IMG/VR virus record: IMGVR_UViG_3300043410_001129
Location: 1 to 60,762 of that record
From: a virus
Strand: one strand, 5' to 3'
DNA: 60,762 nucleotides
Below, piece after piece: positions 15,382 through 22,807 of this stretch (positions are counted from its first letter, which is position 1; each line of letters begins with the position of its first letter). The translations under genes were made by a program, and so were the position numbers. The notes beneath the pieces are model-generated. The model worked only from the letters and a program-made list of their open reading frames with translations, was not told the origin of the DNA and searched no databases.

Positions 15382-15899
15382 GCATGGCGCTTGAGGTGAT
15401 CAAGGGGGTGATCCCCAAGATGGAAGACGAGAGTCTGAGGGAACTGGCAAGTCTTTTGAATGAGACGATGGTGGCTAGGGGTCTGCGTGGCAGACCCACT
15501 GGCAAGCCAACGAGGGGAGAGATCACCGACGAGGAACTCGACAGGATGCTGGAGGACATTGCGAAGCCAGCTGATAAGCCGCCAGCCAAGGCCACGATGC
15601 GAAGCTGGAAGCGCAAGGTGACTAGCGTGGACTGGCAAGCGATGAAGGAGGGGCGTGGGTTCTATGCGTTGCCTGGTCCGTTCGTCAGATCGCATGAAGC
15701 CAACGAGGGTGTGGTCATTCATAAGAGTGTGGACGGCTACCAACTTTCGTTGAACGGAACTGTGTTGACGGATAGGGCGCACGGGAAATTTGGGCCAACC
15801 TACGAGGCAATGAACAGCCATCCGCAGGCCAACCTGATCTATACGGCAGCGCTGCTGGTGCTGAATGACAGCCACGAGCGGCACAAACTGGAGAGTTAG
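15378..15899 (+). CDS. Hypothetical protein
   Basis: 173 residues; ATGA overlap with the previous gene. N-terminal helical region (EVIKGVIPKMEDESLRELAS), a Gly/Arg/Pro/Lys-rich linker (GLRGRPTGKPTRGEITDEE, KPADKPPAKAT), and a C-terminal beta-rich domain (YQLSLNGTVLTDRAHGKF) with LIYTAALLVLNDSHE. Not recognised. Probable DNA-binding or adaptor, but this is only suggested by its basic linker. Confidence 0.72.
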   Translation: MSMALEVIKGVIPKMEDESLRELASLLNETMVARGLRGRPTGKPTRGEITDEELDRMLEDIAKPADKPPAKATMRSWKRKVTSVDWQAMKEGRGFYALPGPFVRSHEANEGVVIHKSVDGYQLSLNGTVLTDRAHGKFGPTYEAMNSHPQANLIYTAALLVLNDSHERHKLES

Positions 15900-16310
15900 A
15901 TGACAGATCACGAGAGTCTGGAGCAGCGGGTGGCGACGCTCGAGGCGCAGATGAGGATGATCTTACGGGAAATGGGAACTGAGAAGCTGGACCGTGACGT
16001 GGTGGCGTCGTTCGCGAGGATGACGCCACGGATGCACGGGGCCATGCAGTGCATACTGAATGGCATAGGCAACAGGGAGATTGCCGAGAGGTTTCATGTG
16101 CAGGAGACGACAGCCAAGGTCTATGTGCGGAGCATCGCCAAGAAGCTGGGGGTGAGGACGCGCAGTGAGATCGTGGCGAAGGCGCTTGCGACGTTTAAGG
16201 CGATGAGTGCCGATGAGTATTTGAGGTTGGCCAAGATCGAGAAGACTTGGTTCGAGGGTGGCGAGAAGTGGAGTGGCAAGGATGACGGAGAATTTTCTGG
16301 AGCTGATTGA
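15900..16310 (+). CDS. LuxR-type HTH protein
   Basis: 136 residues. An N-terminal coiled-coil stretch (LEQRVATLEAQMRMILREM) precedes a LuxR/GerE-type helix-turn-helix at about residues 48-95: MTPRMHGAMQCILNG then NREIAERFHVQETTAKVYVR and KLGVRTRSE. It has no receiver or ligand-binding domain. It is adjacent to and overlaps the integrase gene by 29 nt, so it could control integration or the lytic/lysogenic decision; this is inference. Confidence 0.82.
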   Translation: MTDHESLEQRVATLEAQMRMILREMGTEKLDRDVVASFARMTPRMHGAMQCILNGIGNREIAERFHVQETTAKVYVRSIAKKLGVRTRSEIVAKALATFKAMSADEYLRLAKIEKTWFEGGEKWSGKDDGEFSGAD

Positions 16311-17325
16311 GAAGGGTGGTGTCTGGCATTGCCATGGGTGGGTGAACGGTGAGCGCATCAGGCGAAGCACCAAGACCAAGAACAGGCTTGAGGCTGAGGA
16401 GCAGAGGGTCAAGTGGCTGAGAGATGGTGAGGTAGGGGTGAGTCCTGGGAAGGCGGGACAGACTCTGAGGGATGTGATTGGGGCGTATCGGAACAGGCCG
16501 CGCAAGCGGCCTTATACTTATGACACGTTGAAGGCGCTGGACCGGATCGAGCGGGGCATGGGCGACGTCAAGCTGACGGCGCTCGATGCGAGGCGCGTCA
16601 ATGCGTGGGCGGACAAGGAGTATGACGAGACCAATCGGTTCAGCAGGATCAAGGGTCTGACGCTACTGAGGGCGGCGTGCCGGTATGGTGCGAGGATCGG
16701 GATGCTGAGCAGTGTGCCGCTCATTCATACGGAGCGGATCGAGAGCAAGCGTCTGAGGTTCTTGGAGAGGGCCGAGCTGAAGGTGTTCCTCGACGAATGT
16801 CGACGGGAGAGCGAGGCGCTGTGGGCGCTGTGCCAATTCATGGCGTTCACGGGTGGGCGACGGGGCGAGATCATTGCGCTGAGGTGGGACGAGATTGATT
16901 TCGAGCGGAGGCAGGTCACGTTCCAGAGCTTCAAGGGCAGGGATGGCAGGACCAAGAAGCGGACTGTGCCGCTGAATGAACCGGCGTTGGAGGCGGCGAG
17001 GGCGATGCTCAAGTTCAGGATCGTGGGAGCCAAGGACGATGTGGTGTTTAAGGGTCCGAGCGGGAAGGCGTGGAGGAGGAGGAAGGGGACCAAGCAAGCG
17101 ACGCATCCGATTGGGTGGAAGCGGGTGGTCGAGAAGTGTGGGCTGGTGGATTTCCATCCGCATGATCTGAGGCACACGTTTGCCAGCATGTTGCGGCGCG
17201 AGAAGCGGATGGAGTTGGATCGTATTGCCGAGTTGTTGGGTCATGCCACGCTAGAGATGACACAGATTTATGCGCACCTGATCGTGGAAGATTTCAGAGA
17301 GGACGTTGACAGCCTACGTCTTTAG
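16282..17325 (+). CDS. int: Tyrosine integrase
   Basis: 347 residues from ATG 16282, which overlaps the end of the LuxR-type gene. N-terminal arm/core-binding region with a SAM-like domain (KRPYTYDTLKALDRIERGMG) and a C-terminal catalytic domain with R193 (TGGRRGE), H294-x-x-R297 (HDLRHTF), H321 (LLGHATLEMT) and the nucleophile Y330 (IYAHL). All catalytic residues are intact. A candidate attP with repeats follows directly, so the genome probably integrates. Confidence 0.95.
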   Translation: MTENFLELIEKGGVWHCHGWVNGERIRRSTKTKNRLEAEEQRVKWLRDGEVGVSPGKAGQTLRDVIGAYRNRPRKRPYTYDTLKALDRIERGMGDVKLTALDARRVNAWADKEYDETNRFSRIKGLTLLRAACRYGARIGMLSSVPLIHTERIESKRLRFLERAELKVFLDECRRESEALWALCQFMAFTGGRRGEIIALRWDEIDFERRQVTFQSFKGRDGRTKKRTVPLNEPALEAARAMLKFRIVGAKDDVVFKGPSGKAWRRRKGTKQATHPIGWKRVVEKCGLVDFHPHDLRHTFASMLRREKRMELDRIAELLGHATLEMTQIYAHLIVEDFREDVDSLRL

Positions 17326-17658
17326 AGTATTGTGGATACGTCTTTAGTTGACCGGCCCCTCCCTCAACTGAAGGCTATCGTTTCCTCCTTGTTTGATGAC
17401 TGGCCCGCTTTCGAGCGGGCCTTTTTTTTGTGCCTGAACAACACGCGAACAACGCTGGCAGGTTTGGTGGCAGGTGGCCCTTAGTAAACTGGGATAAACC
17501 GCTGTAACTTTGGTATAAATTGGGGGCAGTGCTGTCTACAACAAGGACGGAATTGGGGCGATTTCCCAACTAACGACGTCAGCCAAGACGTCTGAGGATG
17601 ATGGCGCAGACAACTGAAGACGTTGGGGAAAGACCTGCTGGCAGGAAAAGTGGCAGGT
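17315..17658. repeat. Repeat-rich candidate attP region
   Basis: About 340 bp following the integrase with no gene. An 11-bp direct repeat TACGTCTTTAG occurs at 17315-17325 and 17337-17347, spaced 22 bp apart (two helical turns). A 9-of-10 inverted repeat CTTTAGTTGA / TCAACTGAAG is at 17342-17351 and 17364-17373. Two 22-bp repeats, GCTGGCAGG-N4-GTGGCAGGT, lie at 17454-17475 and 17637-17658, differing only in the 4-bp spacer. Direct repeats flanking a core are typical of integrase arm sites. A terminator sits at 17402-17429 within the region. Confidence 0.6.
17402..17429 (+). terminator. Rho-independent terminator after integrase
   Basis: 8-bp stem GGCCCGCT / AGCGGGCC with a TTCG loop followed by eight T residues; ends the early/integration transcript. 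Confidence 0.95.
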
Positions 17659-17661
17659 TTT

Positions 17662-18213
17662 TTAGCGCAGGGGTGGCCCTTCGAACCATGCGACGAGGGC
17701 GTAGCGGGTGCCATAAAGGACCGGCGATGCCATGTGCAGGGCGTGTGAGGGGAAGATGATGCCGGAGCCACGGGCTTTGGTGCGGTAGCGGGAGCCAGGT
17801 GTGCCGAAGACGGTGAGGCCACCGCCCCAATAGGATTTCGGATCGGAGAGTTGGACGACGAGCGTCAGCTTGCGAGAGCGGACGGGTGGTCCGTTGTTGT
17901 CGAAGTGTGGCAGGAACCACTGGCCTGGGCGGTAGCGCAGGATTTGGATGGCCTTGAGGGATGTGATCTCGAACTCGTAGTTGGCGTTGGCTGCGATGCC
18001 TTCTGCCCACAGGCGATTGAAGAGCCAACGGGTGGCGTCGTTCTCATAGAGCCAACCGTCGTAGCAGTTGCGACCGTAGTCGGTGTGCAGGGTGCCGTCA
18101 GGCTCGACGGTTTGGGAGCGCTCGAGGGGTGGCATGTGGCTGAGCAGAATCATCTCGCACTCGGAGGGGGAGAAGACGTTGGGGATCATGTTGGCAAAGC
18201 ATGGCTGGATCAT
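17662..18213 (-). CDS. 2-oxoglutarate/Fe(II) dioxygenase (PKHD-type)
   Basis: 183 residues from ATG 18213, coupled to the HNH gene (ATGA overlap). Iron ligands H103 and D105 (LPHFDNNG) and H160 (SHALHMASPV), with the 2-oxoglutarate-binding R170 (YGTRYALVAWF). The QLSDPKSYWGGGLTVF and FPSHALHMASP blocks are typical of prolyl-4-hydroxylase/PKHD-like phage enzymes. Substrate unknown; modification of a protein or nucleic acid is possible. It is the last gene of the minus-strand lysis block. Confidence 0.88.
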   Translation of the reverse strand: MIQPCFANMIPNVFSPSECEMILLSHMPPLERSQTVEPDGTLHTDYGRNCYDGWLYENDATRWLFNRLWAEGIAANANYEFEITSLKAIQILRYRPGQWFLPHFDNNGPPVRSRKLTLVVQLSDPKSYWGGGLTVFGTPGSRYRTKARGSGIIFPSHALHMASPVLYGTRYALVAWFEGPPLR

Positions 18214-18707
18214 TTGGTGAGTTCCTGAAAGGCGGCGATGGCGACGCAAAGGGCAATGAAGTCGGAGTTGGTGGAGTCGGACTTGGCGCTGTTGGCAGCT
18301 CGGCAAACGAGCTGGACGTTCGAGAGGTGGTAGCCAAGCGACGAGTCGATGCGGTCGAGGGAGGCGTTGGTTGGCACGCGACCTGCGTTGCGGATGAAGG
18401 TCATGGGCCAACCAGTGAGGGCGCAGAGGCCCGACTGGGATGCGTAGAGGGAGAGGAGATCGTCGAGGGTGACGGTGCAGTCTCGGCGTAAGGCGGCTTT
18501 GCGGAGGATGTCTTTGAGGCAGTCCCTCATGGTTACGGTGCGGGGCTTGGGAATGTGTCGAGTCTGTGAACGCCAGGCTCGGAGTCTGACTGGGCGGCAG
18601 GTATTGCAGTAGGACTGGTGGTAGACCTTACCTGGTGCGTATTTGCGTCGGTAAGGCTGGAAGTCTGAGAGAGGTTTTACTTCCGTGCAATGACGGCACG
18701 CTTTCAT
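18210..18707 (-). CDS. HNH endonuclease-like protein
   Basis: 165 residues. Two CxxC pairs in the N-terminal 40 residues (CRHC...CNTC) form a zinc ribbon. The C-terminal nuclease-like region includes LCALTGWPM and NASLDRIDSSLGYHLSNVQL followed by VCRAANSAKSD, a pattern of phage HNH enzymes in which the central Asp-Arg-x-D replaces the classic His. Could be a free-standing homing nuclease or a packaging-associated HNH protein. It overlaps the neighbouring start codons on both sides, so it is integrated in the operon. Confidence 0.8.
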   Translation of the reverse strand: MKACRHCTEVKPLSDFQPYRRKYAPGKVYHQSYCNTCRPVRLRAWRSQTRHIPKPRTVTMRDCLKDILRKAALRRDCTVTLDDLLSLYASQSGLCALTGWPMTFIRNAGRVPTNASLDRIDSSLGYHLSNVQLVCRAANSAKSDSTNSDFIALCVAIAAFQELTK

Positions 18708-18820
18708 TTAGACTTGGGCGACGTCTTGATTGGGACCGGCGCTTCCTTGGGTGTGGGGATGCGAGAGCCAATGGCCTTGGAGGGGAGGGGCTTTGGCTTG
18801 ACGGTGACGGGCTTCTTCAT
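18704..18820 (-). CDS. 38-residue Lys/Pro-rich peptide
   Basis: ATG at 18820; stop TGA overlaps the start of the HNH gene and its own start overlaps the muramidase stop, which supports it being translated. Composition is Lys, Pro, Ser and Thr (MKKPVTVKPKPLPSKAIG at the start, KTSPKSK at the end), strongly basic and probably unstructured. Function unknown. A second MKKP peptide of the same character lies at 52747-52878. Confidence 0.65.
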   Translation of the reverse strand: MKKPVTVKPKPLPSKAIGSRIPTPKEAPVPIKTSPKSK

Positions 18821-19437
18821 CAGGCGAACCTTTGCTTGTTGGCGGTGTAGGCTTCAGAGAGTTTGGTGTCGTAGCGATTGGTGGCGAAGGCTGGGCCGTT
18901 GTAGCCACGGGCAAAGCCTGCCCAGTCCTGGCGTTGGAGTTCGTCGTCGAGGCGGGAGGCCATGATGAAGTGGCACATCTGGATGAGTTGTTCGTGTTCG
19001 GAGTCCATGGCGTCGAGGACGAATGACTCGATGGTGGGTGCGCCGCAGAGGGAGAAGTTAAAGCCCATGATCTGGCCAAGGCCCCACGAGCAGGAGCGCA
19101 GGGCGGCTTCTGGGTTGAGTTCCATGGCGTGTTCGAGGCGCTCGTAGTTGGCGTCGGAGGTCTTGGGGTAGGGGAGCGTGCCCCATTTGGGGTAGGCGAG
19201 TTCGAGGTCTGAGGCGACGTGCTGGAGGTATGGGTCTTTGGCGAGCTGGCGGTAGAAGATGTGGGGTTCGAAGAGGATGCGGGGGCGGCCAAGTTTGTCG
19301 AAGCCAGAGCCGCCGGTTTCGACGGAGATGACTGCGGCAAGGGCTGCGGGTTCGATGGAGAGGAGAGAGGCGGCAGAGGAGATGTCGGAGTTGGAGAGCT
19401 TGCGGCCTTCACCCTTGAAGTGATTGAAGTCGATCAT
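18820..19437 (-). CDS. Endolysin: N-acetylmuramidase
   Basis: 205 residues from ATG 19437, overlapping the holin stop. The sequence follows the N-acetylmuramidase (PF11860-type) pattern: SDISSAASLLSIEPAALAAV, catalytic E40 in VISVETGGSGF, GRPRILFEPHIFYRQL, WGLGQIMGFNFS and a C-terminal WAGFARGYNGPAFATNRYD. It cuts the glycan strand of peptidoglycan. No signal peptide, so release through the adjacent holin is expected. Confidence 0.93.
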   Translation of the reverse strand: MIDFNHFKGEGRKLSNSDISSAASLLSIEPAALAAVISVETGGSGFDKLGRPRILFEPHIFYRQLAKDPYLQHVASDLELAYPKWGTLPYPKTSDANYERLEHAMELNPEAALRSCSWGLGQIMGFNFSLCGAPTIESFVLDAMDSEHEQLIQMCHFIMASRLDDELQRQDWAGFARGYNGPAFATNRYDTKLSEAYTANKQRFA

Positions 19438-19823
19438 TTGGTAATGCCTTTGTATTTCTCGAAGGTGCGGAGGCCAGCCATGCCCAACATGCCGTAGATC
19501 ATGTTCATGACGTCGGCAGAGTTGAAGGGCGGGAGAGGGACGGTCTTGCCCCAGAAGCCAGCAATCCACGAGATGGTGGGTGCGATTGCGTAGATGAAGC
19601 AGAAGGCATAGGCGCAGGACCAACCGATTGCGGGGCGCCAGCCGGAGGTGAAGACCGAGGCGTTGGATGCTTCGGCGGCGTTGACGTCGGTCTGTTGTTT
19701 GTCCCAGGCGGCGAGGTCTGAGCGGAGATGTTCTTCTGCGGCGATCTTTGCGTTGGGGTCAGGGATGAATTTGTCGATGACCTTGAGGCCAGCTGCGACT
19801 GCGTCGTCGATACCGAAAGCCAT
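19434..19823 (-). CDS. Holin (3-TM type)
   Basis: 129 residues. Resembles Holin_3TM proteins: a helical N-terminus (AEEHLRSDLAAWDKQQTD), then GWRPAIGWSCAYAFCFIYAIA, a second hydrophobic segment PTISWIAGFW and a third with MNMIYGMLGMAGLRTFEKYK, the family's closing signature. It forms the membrane lesion timing lysis. The stop overlaps the endolysin ATG, the classic holin-endolysin coupling. Confidence 0.9.
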   Translation of the reverse strand: MAFGIDDAVAAGLKVIDKFIPDPNAKIAAEEHLRSDLAAWDKQQTDVNAAEASNASVFTSGWRPAIGWSCAYAFCFIYAIAPTISWIAGFWGKTVPLPPFNSADVMNMIYGMLGMAGLRTFEKYKGITK

Positions 19824-19831
19824 GGTGGGTC

Positions 19832-20305
19832 TCACTGATAGGAGTGGTGGGGTTGCTGGAAGAAGAGGAGGGAGATCACCCAGCCAATGATGGAGATGGC
19901 GATGAGGATGAAGGTGACGGCGAGGCCGAGTTCGACTTGTTCGGCGCGGCGGATGAGCTTGATGCGGCGTGCTTCTGCTTGTTCTTTGCGGATGCGGATG
20001 ATGTCGGCCTGGATGGAGTCCCAGGCGGGCAGGCCGTAGTTCGAGACGATGAAGCCACGCACTTCGTATTGGAGGCGCTCGGCTTCTTTGCGGGCGGCGA
20101 AGGCTTCGAGGGCGAGTTGTTCGGCTGATTTCTTCTTGGACCAGCCACGGGGTTGTTCGTGTTCGAGGCGTGAGAGGTCTGCGACACCGTTCATGATGTC
20201 GGAGATTTCTTTGGTGAGGGCGATGATGTCCTTGCCTAGAGTGACTGCGGTCTTGACGGTGGCGTGTGCCGCCTTGATCGAGGCGAGGATTGTGATGGGG
20301 TCCAT
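19832..20305 (-). CDS. Membrane-anchored coiled-coil protein of the lysis block
   Basis: 157 residues from ATG 20305. N-terminal MDPITILASIKAAHATVKTA, a central coiled-coil rich in Glu/Lys/Ala/Arg (ALEAFAARKEAERLQYEVR), a WDSIQADIIRIRKEQAEARR segment and a C-terminal TM helix (AVTFILIAISIIGWVISLLF). Its overall pattern resembles podophage proteins found near holins, of unknown role. A spanin-like function is possible, but no lipobox or second spanin partner is visible. Confidence 0.78.
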   Translation of the reverse strand: MDPITILASIKAAHATVKTAVTLGKDIIALTKEISDIMNGVADLSRLEHEQPRGWSKKKSAEQLALEAFAARKEAERLQYEVRGFIVSNYGLPAWDSIQADIIRIRKEQAEARRIKLIRRAEQVELGLAVTFILIAISIIGWVISLLFFQQPHHSYQ

Positions 20306-20310
20306 GGGGA

Positions 20311-20571
20311 TTACCGGTGGGTGAACCAAGCACCGGCGGCGATGAAGCCGAGGACGCCGACTGTGACCCATTTGACGAAGGTCTCGAGGGCGGACTTCTT
20401 GGCGGTGCGCCAACCGTCGATCAGGGTGCGGAGATCGCGGATGTCGTTGCCTGCGGCTTCGTCGTGGAGACCGACAGACTCGAGGGCGCGGCGTGCGCCT
20501 TTTTCGGCGGCTTCGTCCAGGAGGCGTGTGAGTTCGGTGATGGAGATGTGGGTGTCGGGGGAGTCAGACAT
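20311..20571 (-). CDS. DUF6127-like small membrane protein
   Basis: 86 residues from ATG 20571. The N-terminal helix has RLLDEAAEKGARRALESVGL, then DIRDLRTLIDGWRTAKKSA, and a C-terminal TM segment (VTVGVLGFIAAGAWF). This matches the pattern of DUF6127-type proteins found beside holin and GTA/phage genes. Function unknown, probably lysis-related. Overlaps the M15 peptidase gene by 8 nt. Confidence 0.75.
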   Translation of the reverse strand: MSDSPDTHISITELTRLLDEAAEKGARRALESVGLHDEAAGNDIRDLRTLIDGWRTAKKSALETFVKWVTVGVLGFIAAGAWFTHR

Positions 20572-21343
20572 TGAAGCCTCCAAGGAGAAGTGACGCGATA
20601 CCGGGAGAACTGGTGGAGGCTGAGCCGTTGAAGTTCGTGCCGTAGGTGTTGGTGCCGTAAGTGTTGGTGCCGTAAATCATATCGCGCTGGGTCTGCGGGA
20701 GTGGGTCTCCGAAGATGTTGAAGGCGGCTTGATTTGGGGGAGGTGAGCCGCCCCCCTTCGAGGGGGCGGCGTAAGTTGTGTCGCCCGTGATGGGATTGAT
20801 TGATGGCGTGGAGGGGTCGCCAGACTTGTTGTCCTTGGAGGCGACTGTGTCGCCCTGAGAGGGGGGCGCAGAGGTTTTGGTGTCGGCGGTGTTGACGACC
20901 GTGCCGCCAGCGATTGGCTCGAGGTGCCAAGGTTCGTGGGCCATGGGGAACTTGAAGCCGTAACGGGCGGCGTTCTCGTGTGCCCACTTCTTGGCGTCGT
21001 CGTTCGTGTATTCGAGGTCGAAGGCGCCACCGTCCTTCTGGTGGTTGGAGCGGCCTGGAAGGGCGACCCACTTGGAGATGCCGGAGGCGCGGAGCTGGGG
21101 TTCCCACTGGGTGCCAGCGGCTTCTGGTCCCATGGACTGGACGTCTGCGGCCCAACGGTTGGCGGCCTCGGGGCCAAGTGTGGACTTGAGTTTGTTCTGG
21201 ATGATCGAGGCTTGGTGATCGGGGGTGCGATAGCCGTTGCCGATGCGGACGCCGTAAGGGTTGTCGTTCAGGAAGCGCTGGAGGGCTTGGCCTGTTTCGG
21301 AGTTGGCTGTGTTGGGGTCTGCGAAATAGCTGGAGAAACCCAT
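20564..21343 (-). CDS. M15/VanY-type peptidoglycan peptidase
   Basis: 259 residues. The M15 zinc site is present: H101 in GRSNHQKDGGAFD, D109 and H140 in AHEPWHLEP, with E137 in place as catalytic residue. Residues ~150-230 are a Pro/Ser/Thr/Gly linker containing the motif NPITGDTTY also found in the neighbouring lysozyme. A 15-bp tandem repeat encodes three YGTNT units near the C-terminus. It likely cuts the stem peptide, either from virions during entry or at lysis. Confidence 0.85.
   Translation of the reverse strand: MGFSSYFADPNTANSETGQALQRFLNDNPYGVRIGNGYRTPDHQASIIQNKLKSTLGPEAANRWAADVQSMGPEAAGTQWEPQLRASGISKWVALPGRSNHQKDGGAFDLEYTNDDAKKWAHENAARYGFKFPMAHEPWHLEPIAGGTVVNTADTKTSAPPSQGDTVASKDNKSGDPSTPSINPITGDTTYAAPSKGGGSPPPNQAAFNIFGDPLPQTQRDMIYGTNTYGTNTYGTNFNGSASTSSPGIASLLLGGFNV
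20633..20677 (-). repeat. Three tandem 15-bp repeats (YGTNT units)
   Basis: Units GTTCGTGCCGTAGGT, GTTGGTGCCGTAAGT and GTTGGTGCCGTAAAT lie head to tail inside the M15 peptidase gene. Confidence 0.85.
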
Positions 21344-21345
21344 GG

Positions 21346-21963
21346 TCAGCTCCCGTTCGTGTAGGGGTAGGGGTTTTGCATGGGGTCGCCGGTGATCGGG
21401 TTGACCGTGAGTTGGCCAAAGGATTGAGGGCGCGGCTGGGTCTGGGAGAACTGGGACTGGTCCATCGGGGCGGTCGAGGAGACCGACTGGGACTCGGGTG
21501 GTTGGTTGGGGCCTTGCTGCATCTGGCCGTAGAAGTTGGCGGCGTTGCTGAGGCGGGCGTTGTAGCCAGCGGCAAGTTGGGGGTTGCGCTGTGAGTAACC
21601 GGTGGGACGCTCGAAGCCGAGGAAGGCGGAGGCGGCTTCTTCGGGGGTGGACGAGCGGTTGATGGCGTCGAGGGTGGGTCGCTCGGTGGTGCGCAGTTCG
21701 TTGTCGAGGAAACGGACTTGGGTCTCGAGGGAGTTGGGGTTCATGCCGCCCTTGGCGGCGAAGCGATGGAGGTCTTGGCGGCGCGAGTCACGCCACTGGG
21801 CGATGCCGAAAGCGCGGCCTTTGTCGCCCAAGGATGTAGGGTCGACTGCGTTGGTCGACTCCTGCATGAGATTGCCAACGATTCCAGCTGCGTGATGGGG
21901 CTGATAGCCCATCTGAACAAGAAGCTGGAACGCTTGCTGTGCGTTTGCTGATGCGTCTGCCAT
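21346..21963 (-). CDS. Phage lysozyme (Phage_lysozyme2-like)
   Basis: 205 residues. Pattern of virion-associated lysozymes: LLVQMGYQPHHAAGIVGNLM with catalytic E35 (GNLMQES), GDKGRAFGIAQWRDSRR with the QW pair at 56-57, then TQVRFLDNEL. A Gln/Ser/Pro-rich C-terminal tail carries VNPITGDPMQNPYPY, sharing NPITGD with the M15 peptidase downstream, perhaps a common binding motif. Two nucleotides separate the genes. Confidence 0.85.
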   Translation of the reverse strand: MADASANAQQAFQLLVQMGYQPHHAAGIVGNLMQESTNAVDPTSLGDKGRAFGIAQWRDSRRQDLHRFAAKGGMNPNSLETQVRFLDNELRTTERPTLDAINRSSTPEEAASAFLGFERPTGYSQRNPQLAAGYNARLSNAANFYGQMQQGPNQPPESQSVSSTAPMDQSQFSQTQPRPQSFGQLTVNPITGDPMQNPYPYTNGS

Positions 21964-21985
21964 GAATACCTCGCCGACTTGGACT

Positions 21986-22369
21986 TTATGTGGCGAGGGG
22001 TGGGGCGTCGTCCTGCTTTAGAAGTCCTTCCTGAAGTAGATAGGCGCGGTAGAGCTTCTGGAAGTCGGAGATGCGGAGGACTGCGAGGCCGTCGGGAAGG
22101 GGTTCGCGATTGCGGCGGGTGAGGACCACGGGCATCGTGGTGCCACGGGCGTTGCGAATGGCTTGGGACATGGCGCCCCGGAAGTCGAGGCGCTCGACGC
22201 GCTTGCACTCTGGGCTGAGGTCTGGGAGGCCGGAGAGATCGCAGTTGCCGCCGGACAGGAAGCCGGTGGTGATGGAGGTGCGACGGGCTTCGAGGCCAAG
22301 TGAGTCGTTGAAGTAGGCGGCGACTTCGCGTTCGAAGACTGCGCCCTTTGCGCGGATGCCACGGGTCAT
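21986..22369 (-). CDS. PD-(D/E)XK nuclease, Holliday-junction-resolvase-like
   Basis: 127 residues from ATG 22369 (ATGA overlap with the previous gene). N-terminal GAVFEREVAAYFNDSLG, then the active-site block GGNCDLSGLPDLSPECKRVE with D44, E54 and K56, and a C-terminal SQAIRNARGTTMPVVLTRRN. This matches small phage resolvase-like nucleases. It could resolve replication intermediates before packaging. Confidence 0.82.
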   Translation of the reverse strand: MTRGIRAKGAVFEREVAAYFNDSLGLEARRTSITTGFLSGGNCDLSGLPDLSPECKRVERLDFRGAMSQAIRNARGTTMPVVLTRRNREPLPDGLAVLRISDFQKLYRAYLLQEGLLKQDDAPPLAT

Positions 22370-22677
22370 GCGAAGGCCGCCCAGTCTGCCGCTACGTTTG
22401 TTTGGGCGTGGCAATAGTCGCAGGTGAATTGGAATTTGGGGCGGGGCTTGGTGCATTTGCAGCGGTTGCAGGGGCGCTGCCAGGTCGGTCCTGTGAAAGA
22501 AATCGCGTTATATTTTTCAGATGAAAAGGTTGCGATGTTGTTGCGGACCAAGATGCGCTTGAGTGTGTCTTCGCAACAGCCAATGAAGTCAGCCATTGCG
22601 GCGTAGGGTGTTCCCTTGCGCTTTGCTTCTTTGAGCCAAGCGATTTGCTCGGGAGATGTTTGGACGCGACGCGGCAT
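22366..22677 (-). CDS. HTH and zinc-ribbon protein
   Basis: 103 residues. N-terminal helix-turn-helix-like region (EQIAWLKEAKRKGTPYAAMA, then CCEDTLKRILVRNNI) and a C-terminal zinc ribbon from CNRC and CDYC. Probably DNA binding. First gene of a minus transcript with motif-rich upstream DNA (22687-22734), so it may be regulated together with the 25471 operon. Confidence 0.75.
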   Translation of the reverse strand: MPRRVQTSPEQIAWLKEAKRKGTPYAAMADFIGCCEDTLKRILVRNNIATFSSEKYNAISFTGPTWQRPCNRCKCTKPRPKFQFTCDYCHAQTNVAADWAAFA

Positions 22678-22686
22678 TACAAGACC

Positions 22687-22734
22687 CTCGGTATCGGTAA
22701 GGATGTTGCAGTGCCGGTGTAGCTTTTTTGCTAC
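22687..22734 (-). promoter_or_regulatory. Operator-like motifs upstream of the 22677 gene
   Basis: On the minus strand a 16-bp perfect palindrome GTAGCAAAAAAGCTAC (22734-22719, AT-centred) is followed by TTACCGATACCGAG (22700-22687), 10 nt upstream of the ATG. Both motifs recur, in the same order, upstream of the plus-strand gene at 25471. No convincing -10 box was identified. Confidence 0.55.
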
Positions 22735-22778
22735 AGGTCAAGATGCTTCGTCAAGGTGTGTGTTTCATTTTATTCACA

Positions 22779-22800
22779 GGCCCCCCTCGAAAGGGGGGCC
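22779..22800 (-). terminator. GC-rich hairpin, possible terminator
   Basis: Inverted repeat GGCCCCCCT / AGGGGGGCC around a 4-nt centre, just downstream of the small gene at 22808. No T-run follows in either direction, so it may end or pause minus transcripts only weakly. Confidence 0.5.
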
Positions 22801-22807
22801 GGACGTC

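Noticed and set aside
17326-17660. tRNA gene or tRNA fragment in the attP
   Set aside because: No acceptor/T-stem pairing or GGTTCGA-type T-loop could be seen.
19832-20305. Assignment as an inner-membrane spanin
   Set aside because: The TM helix is at the C-terminus rather than the N-terminus, and no outer-membrane lipoprotein partner was found.
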